From: an uncultured Oscillospiraceae bacterium
Lineage (GTDB): Bacteria > Bacillota > Clostridia > Oscillospirales > Acutalibacteraceae
Assembly (NCBI GenBank): GCA_958451705.1
Contig: CAUDRD010000030.1
Span: 1 to 11,143, forward strand
Length of the DNA stretch: 11,143 nucleotides
Direction: 5' to 3'
In this document: positions 1 through 7,584 of the stretch, piece after piece
How the letters are laid out: every line of letters begins with the position of its first letter
Position numbering within the stretch: the stretch's first letter is position 1
Made by a program: the position numbers and the translations under genes
Notes under the pieces: model-generated
Seen by the model: the letters and a program-made list of their open reading frames with translations, nothing else
Database searches by the model: none
What the model was told of the DNA's origin: nothing

Positions 1-567
1 CATATTTGCAAAAAATCCTCTTGCCTGTTCGCTGTCCTCTGAGAACGGCGGTACTGTCATAAGACCTCTCACTTTAATTCCCGGCATTTCAGCCGCTGCG
101 TAAATAAGCTCCTCAAGTTTTGACAATTCCAGTCCTGTCTTGCAGTCCTCACCTCCGATATTTACCTCAATAAGGGCGTCGGTCACTATTCCCAGCGCCA
201 CAGAGCGATTTGAGATTTCCTGGGCAAGATGTAAACTGTCAAGAGACTCTATCATATCCACCTCGCCGATTATCTTTTTCACCTTGTTGGTCTGAAGATG
301 ACCTATAAGGTGAGCTTTACAGTTTTCGAGGTTCAAGAACTCTTTCTTTGACATAAACTCCTGAACCTTGTTTTCACCGATAAGGTCAATTCCCTTTGAA
401 ATTGCAAAATTAATGTATTCTGGCTCAACGGTTTTCGTAACCGCCATAAGCTTTACATCCTCCGGATTTCTGCCGCTTTTTAAAGCCGCCTTTGCAATAT
501 TTTCCCTTACAGCTTTAAGGTTTTCGTCAACTCTCTCAAAGCCTTTATCCAACAACTTTTCCGTCAT
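1..567 (-). CDS. yggS: YggS/PROSC-family pyridoxal-phosphate homeostasis protein, 3' end cut by window edge
   Basis: This is a cytoplasmic PLP-binding protein of the YggS/YlmE/PROSC family, thought to buffer or deliver pyridoxal 5'-phosphate; no catalytic activity is established for the family. The visible 189 codons start at ATG 567 and stay open to the left edge. Translation shows LMAVTKTV, whose lysine at about residue 45 matches the PLP-binding lysine. It also shows GENKVQE (about 64-70) and HLIGHLQTNKVK (about 86-97), all hallmarks of this fold-III barrel family. About 40 C-terminal residues, including the usual phosphate-binding GMSxD and RxGxxIFG region, should lie beyond the edge. The start is supported by GGGAAGGA upstream. 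Both this site and the start lie inside the end of the HlyD-like gene (23-base overlap), implying translational coupling. In Firmicutes this gene usually precedes sepF and ylm cell-division genes; that is an expectation here, not seen. Confidence 0.93.
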   Translation of the reverse strand, partial: MTEKLLDKGFERVDENLKAVRENIAKAALKSGRNPEDVKLMAVTKTVEPEYINFAISKGIDLIGENKVQEFMSKKEFLNLENCKAHLIGHLQTNKVKKIIGEVDMIESLDSLHLAQEISNRSVALGIVTDALIEVNIGGEDCKTGLELSKLEELIYAAAEMPGIKVRGLMTVPPFSEDSEQARGFFANM

Positions 568-1774
568 ATAAATCCTTCCCTTTTATAATTATTTCATCAT
601 AGACTCTCAAATATCCCGGTTCTTCCTCGGGGCTTATTTTCTCTACTACCGAATACTCCTCGGTAGAATAGAGTATCTTTATTTTGCGGAACTTAACTCG
701 GTTTCCGCTTAAAACATATACTCCGTTTTCTCCGTCAACTGTACGGATAGCAGTGTTTGAAACTCTGAAACCGGTATATTCCTTTTTAACTATCTGCACT
801 TGTTCAAACCTTAGGTGAGTTATATCCTCGCTCATTTCATTTGCCCTTAAAATAACTGTACTGGTTCCCTCTCCGCCGTTGTTTATACTGTCTATTACAG
901 CAGTAACCTCACCAACGGAAGAGTTTGGAAATTTAACCTTTATGGTTTCGTCAATTTCGAGCCCCACAACGCTGTCAGTGGGCACGTTACAGACTATGTA
1001 CCAGTCGAATCTGCCGACGATTTTGCCCATTGCATCTGCCGGTACAGTGGATTTTGCAGCAAATATATTATCAACATCAGAAGGCTTCAAAGACGAAACG
1101 CTGTCATAATTTGCCACCGTTTCGTATCCGTCAACTACGCTTATATAATACCCGGAAACCGGAGCGGAAATTGTACTATAATTGCTTTTTGCACTTTTAA
1201 GAGTTTCAAGCTCATTGCTCAGCTCCGTTATTTTAGAGTCGAAATCAATTGTAGTGCCTATTGCAATCTGACGGCTTGTTATACTTGCGGCAACCTCCCT
1301 TGCGCTTTCGGAAAAATCTTCGAAATTACCCTTATCTATAATATCGAGGCATTTGTCAAAATTTTTCTTTATCTCTTCATCAAGAAGGGTTGCGTCGATT
1401 GTTCCAACGTCGGATTTATTGCTCATTATCTTATAATATTCAATTTCTTCCTGAACTTTAAGTATCTGGTTATAGTTTTCAGCTCCTGCCTCATCGGCAA
1501 AAATAATTGCTACCTCGTCGTCCTTTGCAACACGCTTGCCGTCGGAGGCAATGGGAACCACCGTTCCCGGAGTGCTGTTGCTTATATAGGATTCGTCTCG
1601 AATTACTACCGCTTTTGCATCTATAATGTCGCTTGTACTGTAAACATAGGCAGTTTCGGTAACGTACGGATTAAATGAAATAGCATATATCTGATAACAA
1701 ATATAGGCAAGCAAACTTATACCGGCAAAAATTGCAACTGCCTTTTTAACTTTTTCCCTTGTTTTACTGTTCAT
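545..1774 (-). CDS. HlyD-like (membrane-fusion-type) single-pass membrane protein of unknown function
   Basis: The product is 409 residues. A short basic N-terminus (KTREKVKK) leads into one hydrophobic segment at about residues 12-31, so it is probably anchored in the membrane with the rest outside. Two half-motifs resembling the biotinyl-lipoyl-like hairpin of HlyD/RND adaptors flank a helical, charged region. The first is at about 68-91 (TPGTVVPI...GKRVAKDDEVAII); the second contains STISAPVSGYY, at about 200-210. The helical region between is about 100-197. The C-terminal half is beta-rich. This order (TM, lipoyl half, coiled coil, lipoyl half, beta-barrel) is that of periplasmic adaptor proteins, yet no ABC or MFS transporter is adjacent. 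The start at 1774 follows AGGAG at 8-base spacing, which lies inside the end of miaA (11-base overlap). Proteins of this type commonly sit beside yggS in Clostridia, which hints at an envelope or division role; that is inference. An export adaptor is the alternative. Confidence 0.75.
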   Translation of the reverse strand: MNSKTREKVKKAVAIFAGISLLAYICYQIYAISFNPYVTETAYVYSTSDIIDAKAVVIRDESYISNSTPGTVVPIASDGKRVAKDDEVAIIFADEAGAENYNQILKVQEEIEYYKIMSNKSDVGTIDATLLDEEIKKNFDKCLDIIDKGNFEDFSESAREVAASITSRQIAIGTTIDFDSKITELSNELETLKSAKSNYSTISAPVSGYYISVVDGYETVANYDSVSSLKPSDVDNIFAAKSTVPADAMGKIVGRFDWYIVCNVPTDSVVGLEIDETIKVKFPNSSVGEVTAVIDSINNGGEGTSTVILRANEMSEDITHLRFEQVQIVKKEYTGFRVSNTAIRTVDGENGVYVLSGNRVKFRKIKILYSTEEYSVVEKISPEEEPGYLRVYDEIIIKGKDLYDGKVVG

Positions 1775-2711
1775 TGTAAAAACTCCTGTTTATTATATCA
1801 GAGGCTTTTTCTATAAGCTCTTCGGTTGTATTTTCGTCAATATAAAGCCAGTGTATGTTTTTATTTCTCCTAAACCAGGTAAGCTGTCTCTTTGCATACC
1901 TTCTTGTGGACTGCTTTAAAAGCTCCACACATTCACTTAGGCTTTTTTCGCCCTCAAGGTAAGGCTTTAACTCTTTGTAGCCTATAGCCTGTACGCTTGT
2001 CCCCTGAGGATTTCCACGCCAGTATTCTTCGGCCTCCTCAAGAAGTCCGTTTTTCATCATAATGTCAACTCTGAGGTTTATGCGCTCGTAGAGATAATTT
2101 CTGTCAATGGCATCAAGTCCGATATAAACGCTGTTATAGGGAGTTTCATTAAGACGGGAAAGCTCCTTTTGTCTTGTAGCGGTAACTCCCGTGAGCTTAT
2201 ATATCTCCAAAGCTCTTACTATTCTTGTAAGGTCGTTTTCGTGAAGGACTTCGGCGGACTGCGGGTCAACCGCCCTCAGTTCCTCTAAAAGGCTCTGTAC
2301 TCCCTCTTTTTCCGCTTTTTCAAAAAGACTTTTTCTCAGCTGAAAATCTGTCTGTGCAGGAGTGAACTGGATATTTTGGAGGAGAGAGTCAATATAAAGT
2401 CCCGTTCCTCCCGCCACAAAGGGAAGTTTACCTTTTGCGGCTATTTCAGCTATACATTTGCCTGCCATATCCTTAAAGGAAGCCACGCTGAATTTTTCAT
2501 CAGGCTCTGCAAAACCCAGAAGATGGTGGGGAACACCCAGCATTTCATCCTCAGAGGGCTTCGCCGTACCTATATTCATGCCTTTATATATCTGCATTGA
2601 ATCTGCAGAAACCACTTCTCCGCCGATTCTTTTTGCAAGGGATGCCGCAAGAGCTGTTTTACCCGACGCAGTAGGGCCTACAACCGCTGCTACATTGATT
2701 TTTCCGCTCAT
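1764..2711 (-). CDS. miaA: tRNA dimethylallyltransferase (isopentenyl transferase)
   Basis: MiaA transfers the dimethylallyl group from DMAPP to N6 of A37 in tRNAs reading UNN codons, giving i6A37. MiaB (9475-8057 in this window) then methylthiolates that base. The 315-residue length is normal for the family. Visible motifs are the P-loop GPTASGKT (12-19), the catalytic/substrate-binding ADSMQIYKGM (36-45) including D37 and S38, HHLLGF (62-67), GGTGLY (101-106), VRALEIYKLTG, QAIGYKEL, and the C-terminal RRYAKRQLTWFRR tRNA-binding signature. The start at ATG 2711 follows GAGGAGG at about 7 bases. It lies 15 bases after the mutL stop, and the 3' end overlaps the HlyD-like gene by 11 bases, so it is deep in the operon. 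No defect is seen. Confidence 0.97.
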   Translation of the reverse strand: MSGKINVAAVVGPTASGKTALAASLAKRIGGEVVSADSMQIYKGMNIGTAKPSEDEMLGVPHHLLGFAEPDEKFSVASFKDMAGKCIAEIAAKGKLPFVAGGTGLYIDSLLQNIQFTPAQTDFQLRKSLFEKAEKEGVQSLLEELRAVDPQSAEVLHENDLTRIVRALEIYKLTGVTATRQKELSRLNETPYNSVYIGLDAIDRNYLYERINLRVDIMMKNGLLEEAEEYWRGNPQGTSVQAIGYKELKPYLEGEKSLSECVELLKQSTRRYAKRQLTWFRRNKNIHWLYIDENTTEELIEKASDIINRSFYNEQ

Positions 2712-2726
2712 CAGGCATCCTCCTCT

Positions 2727-4778
2727 TTACTGTATTCTGCCGAAGCTTTTTTCAAGCTCGTTTCTGGTCATCTTTATCATAACAGGCCGTCCATGAGGAC
2801 AGTATTTGATATCGGGATTTTTTAAAAGCTCACCGATAAATTTTTTCATTTCATAATCAGTTGTAGCGTCTCCTGCCTTTATTGCGCTGCGGCAGGCTAC
2901 GGAATGATAAAGCCAATCGGTTTTGCTGCTTCTTACATCTATCTTATTCGAGGAAAGAGCAGCGGCAAGCTCGCACACTATTTCGGTAATACTTTCGCTG
3001 TCAAGGTCCATGGGAGTTTCACGGACTATTACTGTGCCGAAGCCGAAATCCTCAACGAAAAATCCCGCTTTTGAAAACTCTTCAAGGTTTTCCATTATAA
3101 CGGAATATTCCTCTTTACTGAGGGTTATGGTAACAGGCTTTAAAAGCACCTGGCTGTAATGTTTTGATTCTCTTTTAAGCCTTTCGTATATCATTCTCTC
3201 ATGGGCTGCGTGCTTATCCACTATAAGCAGTTCACCCTCGCACTCTACGAAAATATACGTTTTGAAAGCTTCACCTACAATTCTAAAAGATGGAACAGCC
3301 GTTTCTTTCTGCACGGCAATCTCCGCTTTTGTCTCTTCAGCAGGCTGATTTATCTCAGCTTTCGTAGGCTGAGTTTTTTCCTCCTGCTGTGATTTTCCCA
3401 TTTTGCCTTGGCTTAATTTTCTGTCGTAATCCGCAAGAGTTGAAAGGCTTTCGTTTTCAGAATCATGGGAAGGAGCTGAGTTTTCGGTTTTGTATTGTGT
3501 ATTAGGGTTATCCGATACAAAAAAGGATTTTTTATTTTCCTTAACCTCTTCTTTTATAGGTTCGGCTTTAGGAGTTTCCTTTTGCTTTTCCCGGGTAAAA
3601 ACAGCACTTGTTTTTACCGGCTTCGTCTGATAAAAAGGATTCTCTTTTTTGCTTTCACTCTGGGGCACAAAGTTTTTTCTGTATTCAGCCGCACTCATCC
3701 TCAGCTGCTCGCCTTTCTGCTCCTTTACGGGAGGCTTCAAAAGGTCGCTTGTACGGCCCGATTGTGCAAGACGCACCTCCGGCTTTGAAAAATCCTTTGA
3801 AAGGCAGCTTTTTACGGCATAATAAACCGCCTCGTAAACCTGCTTTTCGTTGGCAAAACGCACCTCGGTTTTTGCCGGATGCACATTTACGTCAACACAT
3901 TCATTGGCCATTGTAAGGTGAAGCACACAGGCGGGGAATTTACCCACCATAATGCTGTCACGGTAAGCGTTTTCCATTGCACTCATAGCCGTTACAGATT
4001 TCACAAGTCTGCCGTTAATGAAGAAAAACTGCATGGCTCTGTTGGCTCTCGAGGCGACGGGCTTTGAAATATATCCCTTTACTCCTACGCCTGAAAGATT
4101 ATAGTCAACGGGCAGAAGTCCCATTGCAAACTCTCTGCCGAAAATAGCATAAATAGTTTCACCAAGCTTTCCGTTTCCGGGAGTCAGAAGCTGCTGCTTT
4201 CCGTCACGGATAAAGCGTATACTTACCTCCGGGTGGGAAAGGGCGATTCTGTCCACAACTCCTGCCACGGAGTTTCCCTCGGTTACATCCTTTTTAAGGA
4301 ATTTCATTCTCGCCGGAGTGTTATAGTTTATATCACGGATTATATGTGTGGTTCCCGCAGGTCTTCCTGCTTCTGAAATCTCCTTTTAGGCTCCCCCCTC
4401 AATTGAGTACCTTGTACCCATAACGTCGCCGTCAGGTCTTGTCATAACCTCCACTTTAGCAACGGCGGCAATAGAGGCAAGCGCCTCACCACGAAAGCCT
4501 AAAGTGCCGATTCCGGCAAGGTCCTCTTCAGTGGCTATCTTACTTGTGGCGTGGCTTATGAAGGCCTTTCGCACATCTTCAGCATCCATTCCGCAGCCGT
4601 CGTCGGTTATGCGTATGTAGGTTATTCCGCCGTGCTTTATTTCGATTGTTACGTTTTTTGAACCTGCATCAATGGAGTTTTCCATTATCTCCTTGACTAC
4701 TGAGGAAGGCCGCTCCACCACCTCGCCGGCGGCAATAAGCTCGGCTATATGACGAGGCAAAACGTTTATTCTGCCCAT
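2727..4778 (-). pseudogene. mutL: DNA mismatch repair protein MutL, interrupted by one in-frame TAA at codon 131
   Basis: MutL links MutS mismatch recognition to strand incision. The frame spans 684 codons with a single internal TAA at 4388-4386. Before the stop are the GHKL ATPase motifs: ENSIDAG (33-39), DDGCGM (59-64), HATSKI (76-81) and GFRGEAL (94-100). After it, in the same frame, come the family-typical GRPAGTT, NTPAR (153-157), LSHPEVSIRF, a K/E/Q-rich disordered linker, and the C-terminal endonuclease domain. That domain has DKHAAHERMIYE (521-532), fitting DxHA(x)2E(x)4E, a beta-clamp-type motif QVLLKP (543-548), ACRSAIKAGD, and CPHGRP (660-665). The spacing from EGG to GTT fits intact homologues, so a sense codon such as AAA, GAA or CAA probably became TAA. 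Translated as read, it gives an inactive 130-residue fragment. The next in-frame start (ATG 4307) would lack most of the ATPase site. The start at 4778 follows AAGGAGG at 8 bases. A sequencing error is the main alternative. Confidence 0.93.
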
Positions 4779-4901
4779 TGCGGTTTTCCTCCTTTCAAAA
4801 ATCAGGTGTGATATGAATTTCTATTAAAGCTTATCTGTAATCCAGTAGATTCCAATATCAAACAATCTATAGTACAGAATAAAATAAGACTTATCTTTTC
4901 A
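4779..4901 (-). other. mutS-mutL intergenic spacer (123 bases) with mutL ribosome binding site
   Basis: This is the longest gap between genes inside the miaB-yggS operon and is AT-rich. It holds the mutL ribosome binding site, AAGGAGG at 4793-4787, 8 bases before the ATG. I see no T-tract hairpin, so mutS and mutL are probably cotranscribed. Weak promoter-like hexamers exist on the minus strand (for example TTGATA 17 bases before ACAGAT), but the -10 matches are poor and I do not call a promoter. MutS ends with two tandem TGA stops at the start of this gap. Confidence 0.6.
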
Positions 4902-7523
4902 TCACTTATCCGCCAATTTTATAAGCTCATAGAGCTTCGACATGGCTTCAATAGGTGTTAGGGTGTTTATATCTATCTCTTTAAGCTTTTCGACAATTTC
5001 ACTTGAAGAGTCGGGGATAAGGGAAAGCTGCATATTTTCCTCCGGTTCCTCCTCTTTTACCTCAGTGTGGGAAGCGCTTATATGTGGCGTTTCATGGCCG
5101 TTTTCCTCAAGCTCTTTAAGTATCACCCTTGCTCGCTTTACAACAGTGCCCGGGATTCCCGCAAGCTTTGCAACATCTATACCGTAGCTTCCGTCGGCTC
5201 CGCCCCTTACTATTCTTCTCAGGAACGTAATATCGTCGCCGCGCTTTTTAACGGCTATATTATAATTCTTTACTCCGTCAATGGTGTTTTCCATTTCCGT
5301 GAGCTCATGGTAATGGGTTGCGAAAAGGGTTTTCGCTCCCAGCTTTCTTTTGTCGCAGACATATTCGAGAACCGCCTGAGCGATGCTCATTCCGTCAAAG
5401 GTGGAGGTTCCTCTGCCGATTTCGTCAAGAATAATAAGGCTTTTTGAAGTTGCCTGAGAAAGTATCGCCGCGACCTCGCTCATTTCCACCATAAACGTTG
5501 ACTGTCCTGCGGCAAGGTCATCGGAAGCGCCGACACGGGTAAAGATGCTGTCGGTTATACCGATTCTTGCCTTTGAAGCCGGTACAAAAGAGCCTATCTG
5601 AGCCATTAAGACAATGAGCGCCACCTGACGCATATATGTAGATTTACCCGCCATATTGGGTCCCGTGATAATTGCGGCACGGTTTTCGCCGCAGTCAAGA
5701 AGAGTGTCGTTAGGAACAAAGGGAGCACCGTCAAGCATTTTTTCGACTACCGGGTGACGTCCGTCCTTAATCTCGATAATATCTCCGTCATCGACGTCGG
5801 GTCTTACAAAATTGCCTGAAACCGCCGCTTCCGCAAAGGAGCACAGCACGTCCAGCTTTGCAACAGCCTTTGCCGTTTGCTGTATTCTGTGGAGCTGCTC
5901 CGATGCCCTCTGCCTTACGTCACAGAAAATTTGATATTCAAGCTGCACTATTCTCTCCTGAGCACCGAGAACCTTTGATTCCAGCTCTTTAAGCTCCTGA
6001 GTGATGTATCTCTCACAGTTTGTGAGAGTCTGTTTTCTTATGTATTCCTCCGGTACAAGCTCTTTATAGGAGTTTGTAACCTCGATATAATAGCCGAACA
6101 CACGGTTATAGCCGATTTTGAGCTTTTTGATGCCTGTGCGTTCCTGCTCTTTTTCCTCAATTTTGGCAAGGTACTCCTTGCCGCCGCCTACTATCTCACG
6201 AAGAGAATCAAGCTCTTCGCTGAATCCGTCCTTAATAAGTCCGCCTTCACGCACAGAGAAGGGCGGGTCCTCCGTTATAGCGGCGTCAATAAGGTCATGA
6301 ACATCATCGAGGGTATCTACATCTTTCCTTATTTCCCCTAAAAGCATTGAGGTGCAGCCCTCAAGACGCTCTTTTATAGGAGCTGTGTGCTCCACCGTAT
6401 AGGCAAGAGAACGAAGCTCCCTTGCGTTTGCGGAGCCGTAAACTATTCTTGTAAGCAGACGCTCAATATCATAGACATCTGTTAAAAGAGAAATAAGTTC
6501 GCTCCTTAAAACCATGTTCATCACAAGCTCTTCAACGGCGTTGTGACGCTTTATTATAGCGGCGCAGTTTACAAGAGGCTGTTCAATCCAGCTTCTTATA
6601 AGCCTTTTGCCCATAGCGGTTTTGGTCTTATCGAGAACCCAGAGGAGAGAACCTTTTTTCTCACGGCTTCGCATAGTTTCAGTAAGCTCAAGGTTTCGCC
6701 TTGCGCTGGGGTCAAGCTGCATAAAGCCCGACTCGCTGTAAAAACTGAAATCAGTGATGTTTTCGAGATTTGTCTTTTGTGTTTCGTAAAGATAACTGAG
6801 AGCGCAGCCTAAAGCACACACTGCCTGGTGAGCGTTCTCAAGACAATCAATTGAAAAGTTTTTGAAATGATTTTTGACAACCTCAAGACACTTTTCGTAA
6901 TCTGTTTCCTCTGCCTTTAAAGGCTCCACCGTAGCTTCGATTTTCTTAGAGAAAAAGCTTCTCAGCTCCGGCATCACTGCCGCATGGGAGTTTACAAGTA
7001 TCTCTTTCGGGGAATAACGTCCGAATTCGCTGATAATCCTGCTCTGAGAATTTTCGCCGTCAATTTCCGTAAGCTGCACTTCGCCTGTTGAAACATCCAC
7101 AAAGCAAAGTCCGGCGCAGGTTTCGTCGGAACAGATTACCCCTAAAAAGTTGTTTTTCGACTCGTCCAGCATATTGCTCTCGATTACCGTACCGGGAGTT
7201 ATTACCCTGATAACCTCACGCTTTACAAGTCCTTTGGCAAGGGCCGGATCCTCCGTCTGCTCACAGATTGCCACCTTATGGCCGTTTGCCACAAGACGGG
7301 CTATGTATCCGTCTGCGCTGTGGAAAGGCACGCCGCACATTGGCGCCCGCTCTTCCTGACCGCAGTCCCTGCCCGTAAGGGTCAGCTCCAACTCTTTGGA
7401 AACGGTCTTGGCATCGTCAAAAAACATTTCATAAAAGTCGCCTAAACGGAAAAGGAGAATGGTATCGGGATACTGCTCCTTTGTTTCAAAATATTGCTTC
7501 ATCATCGGAGTGTACTCCGCCAT
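4902..7523 (-). CDS. mutS: DNA mismatch repair protein MutS
   Basis: MutS is a dimeric ATPase that recognises base mismatches and small loops and recruits MutL. The 873-residue product is full length and intact. The mismatch-binding domain carries the Phe-x-Glu motif in GDFYEMF (F30, E32). The connector, lever and clamp domains follow, with IKIGYNRVFGYYIEVT-like residues in the clamp region (seen as LKIGYNRVFGYYIEVT). The ATPase domain has Walker A GPNMAGKST (621-629), the signature GASDDLAAGQSTFMVEM, Walker B LIILDEIGRG (D700, E701) and ATHYHELTEME. Near the C-terminus, QLSLI (832-836) resembles a beta-clamp-binding pentapeptide. The start at ATG 7523 follows AGGAGG. Its only obvious partner, mutL, lies directly downstream and is interrupted, so an intact MutS may lack a working partner here. 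Confidence 0.98.
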   Translation of the reverse strand: MAEYTPMMKQYFETKEQYPDTILLFRLGDFYEMFFDDAKTVSKELELTLTGRDCGQEERAPMCGVPFHSADGYIARLVANGHKVAICEQTEDPALAKGLVKREVIRVITPGTVIESNMLDESKNNFLGVICSDETCAGLCFVDVSTGEVQLTEIDGENSQSRIISEFGRYSPKEILVNSHAAVMPELRSFFSKKIEATVEPLKAEETDYEKCLEVVKNHFKNFSIDCLENAHQAVCALGCALSYLYETQKTNLENITDFSFYSESGFMQLDPSARRNLELTETMRSREKKGSLLWVLDKTKTAMGKRLIRSWIEQPLVNCAAIIKRHNAVEELVMNMVLRSELISLLTDVYDIERLLTRIVYGSANARELRSLAYTVEHTAPIKERLEGCTSMLLGEIRKDVDTLDDVHDLIDAAITEDPPFSVREGGLIKDGFSEELDSLREIVGGGKEYLAKIEEKEQERTGIKKLKIGYNRVFGYYIEVTNSYKELVPEEYIRKQTLTNCERYITQELKELESKVLGAQERIVQLEYQIFCDVRQRASEQLHRIQQTAKAVAKLDVLCSFAEAAVSGNFVRPDVDDGDIIEIKDGRHPVVEKMLDGAPFVPNDTLLDCGENRAAIITGPNMAGKSTYMRQVALIVLMAQIGSFVPASKARIGITDSIFTRVGASDDLAAGQSTFMVEMSEVAAILSQATSKSLIILDEIGRGTSTFDGMSIAQAVLEYVCDKRKLGAKTLFATHYHELTEMENTIDGVKNYNIAVKKRGDDITFLRRIVRGGADGSYGIDVAKLAGIPGTVVKRARVILKELEENGHETPHISASHTEVKEEEPEENMQLSLIPDSSSEIVEKLKEIDINTLTPIEAMSKLYELIKLADK

Positions 7524-7557
7524 TCTCTTTTTCCTCCTGTTTAAGTCAAATTAATTT

Positions 7558-7584
7558 TTTAATCCGACTTTTCATCGGATTAAA
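7558..7584 (-). other. Perfect 10-bp inverted repeat between the ylbF-like gene and mutS, no T-tract
   Basis: The arms TTTAATCCGA and TCGGATTAAA (7558-7567 and 7575-7584) pair perfectly around a 7-base loop, starting directly after the TGA of the ylbF-like gene. On the minus (transcribed) strand the 3' arm is followed by AAATTAATTT rather than a U-run, so it is not a canonical intrinsic terminator in either direction. It lies about 20 bases before the mutS ribosome binding site. It could be an mRNA stabiliser, a processing site or a protein-binding operator; the sequence alone does not decide. Confidence 0.7.

Noticed and set aside
879..1109. Plus-strand open frames inside minus-strand genes (for example 879-1109, 2458-2796, 5067-5447)
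   Set aside because: They lie wholly or largely opposite well-conserved genes, lack ribosome binding sites and show no family-like sequence; they are shadows.
2727..4307. Reading 4307-2727 as an independent gene starting at its first Met
   Set aside because: It begins right after NTPAR of MutL, has no ribosome binding site near that Met, and is in the same frame as the 4778-4386 fragment. It is the remainder of mutL behind a stop codon.
4386..4388. TAA decoded as an amino acid (alternative code)
   Set aside because: TAA terminates miaB, miaA, the HlyD-like gene and mutL itself at the expected protein ends, and no other gene in the window contains an internal TAA.
4300..4400. A frameshift in mutL
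   Set aside because: Both parts share one frame and the codons around the stop translate into normal MutL sequence on each side, so no net shift has occurred.
4779..4901. An internal promoter for mutL
   Set aside because: Possible -35 hexamers exist, but the matching -10 boxes at 16-18 base spacing score only about three of six.
7558..7584. Calling the ylbF-mutS inverted repeat an intrinsic terminator
   Set aside because: Neither strand has a T-run after the stem in the direction of transcription; the T-run on the plus strand precedes the stem.
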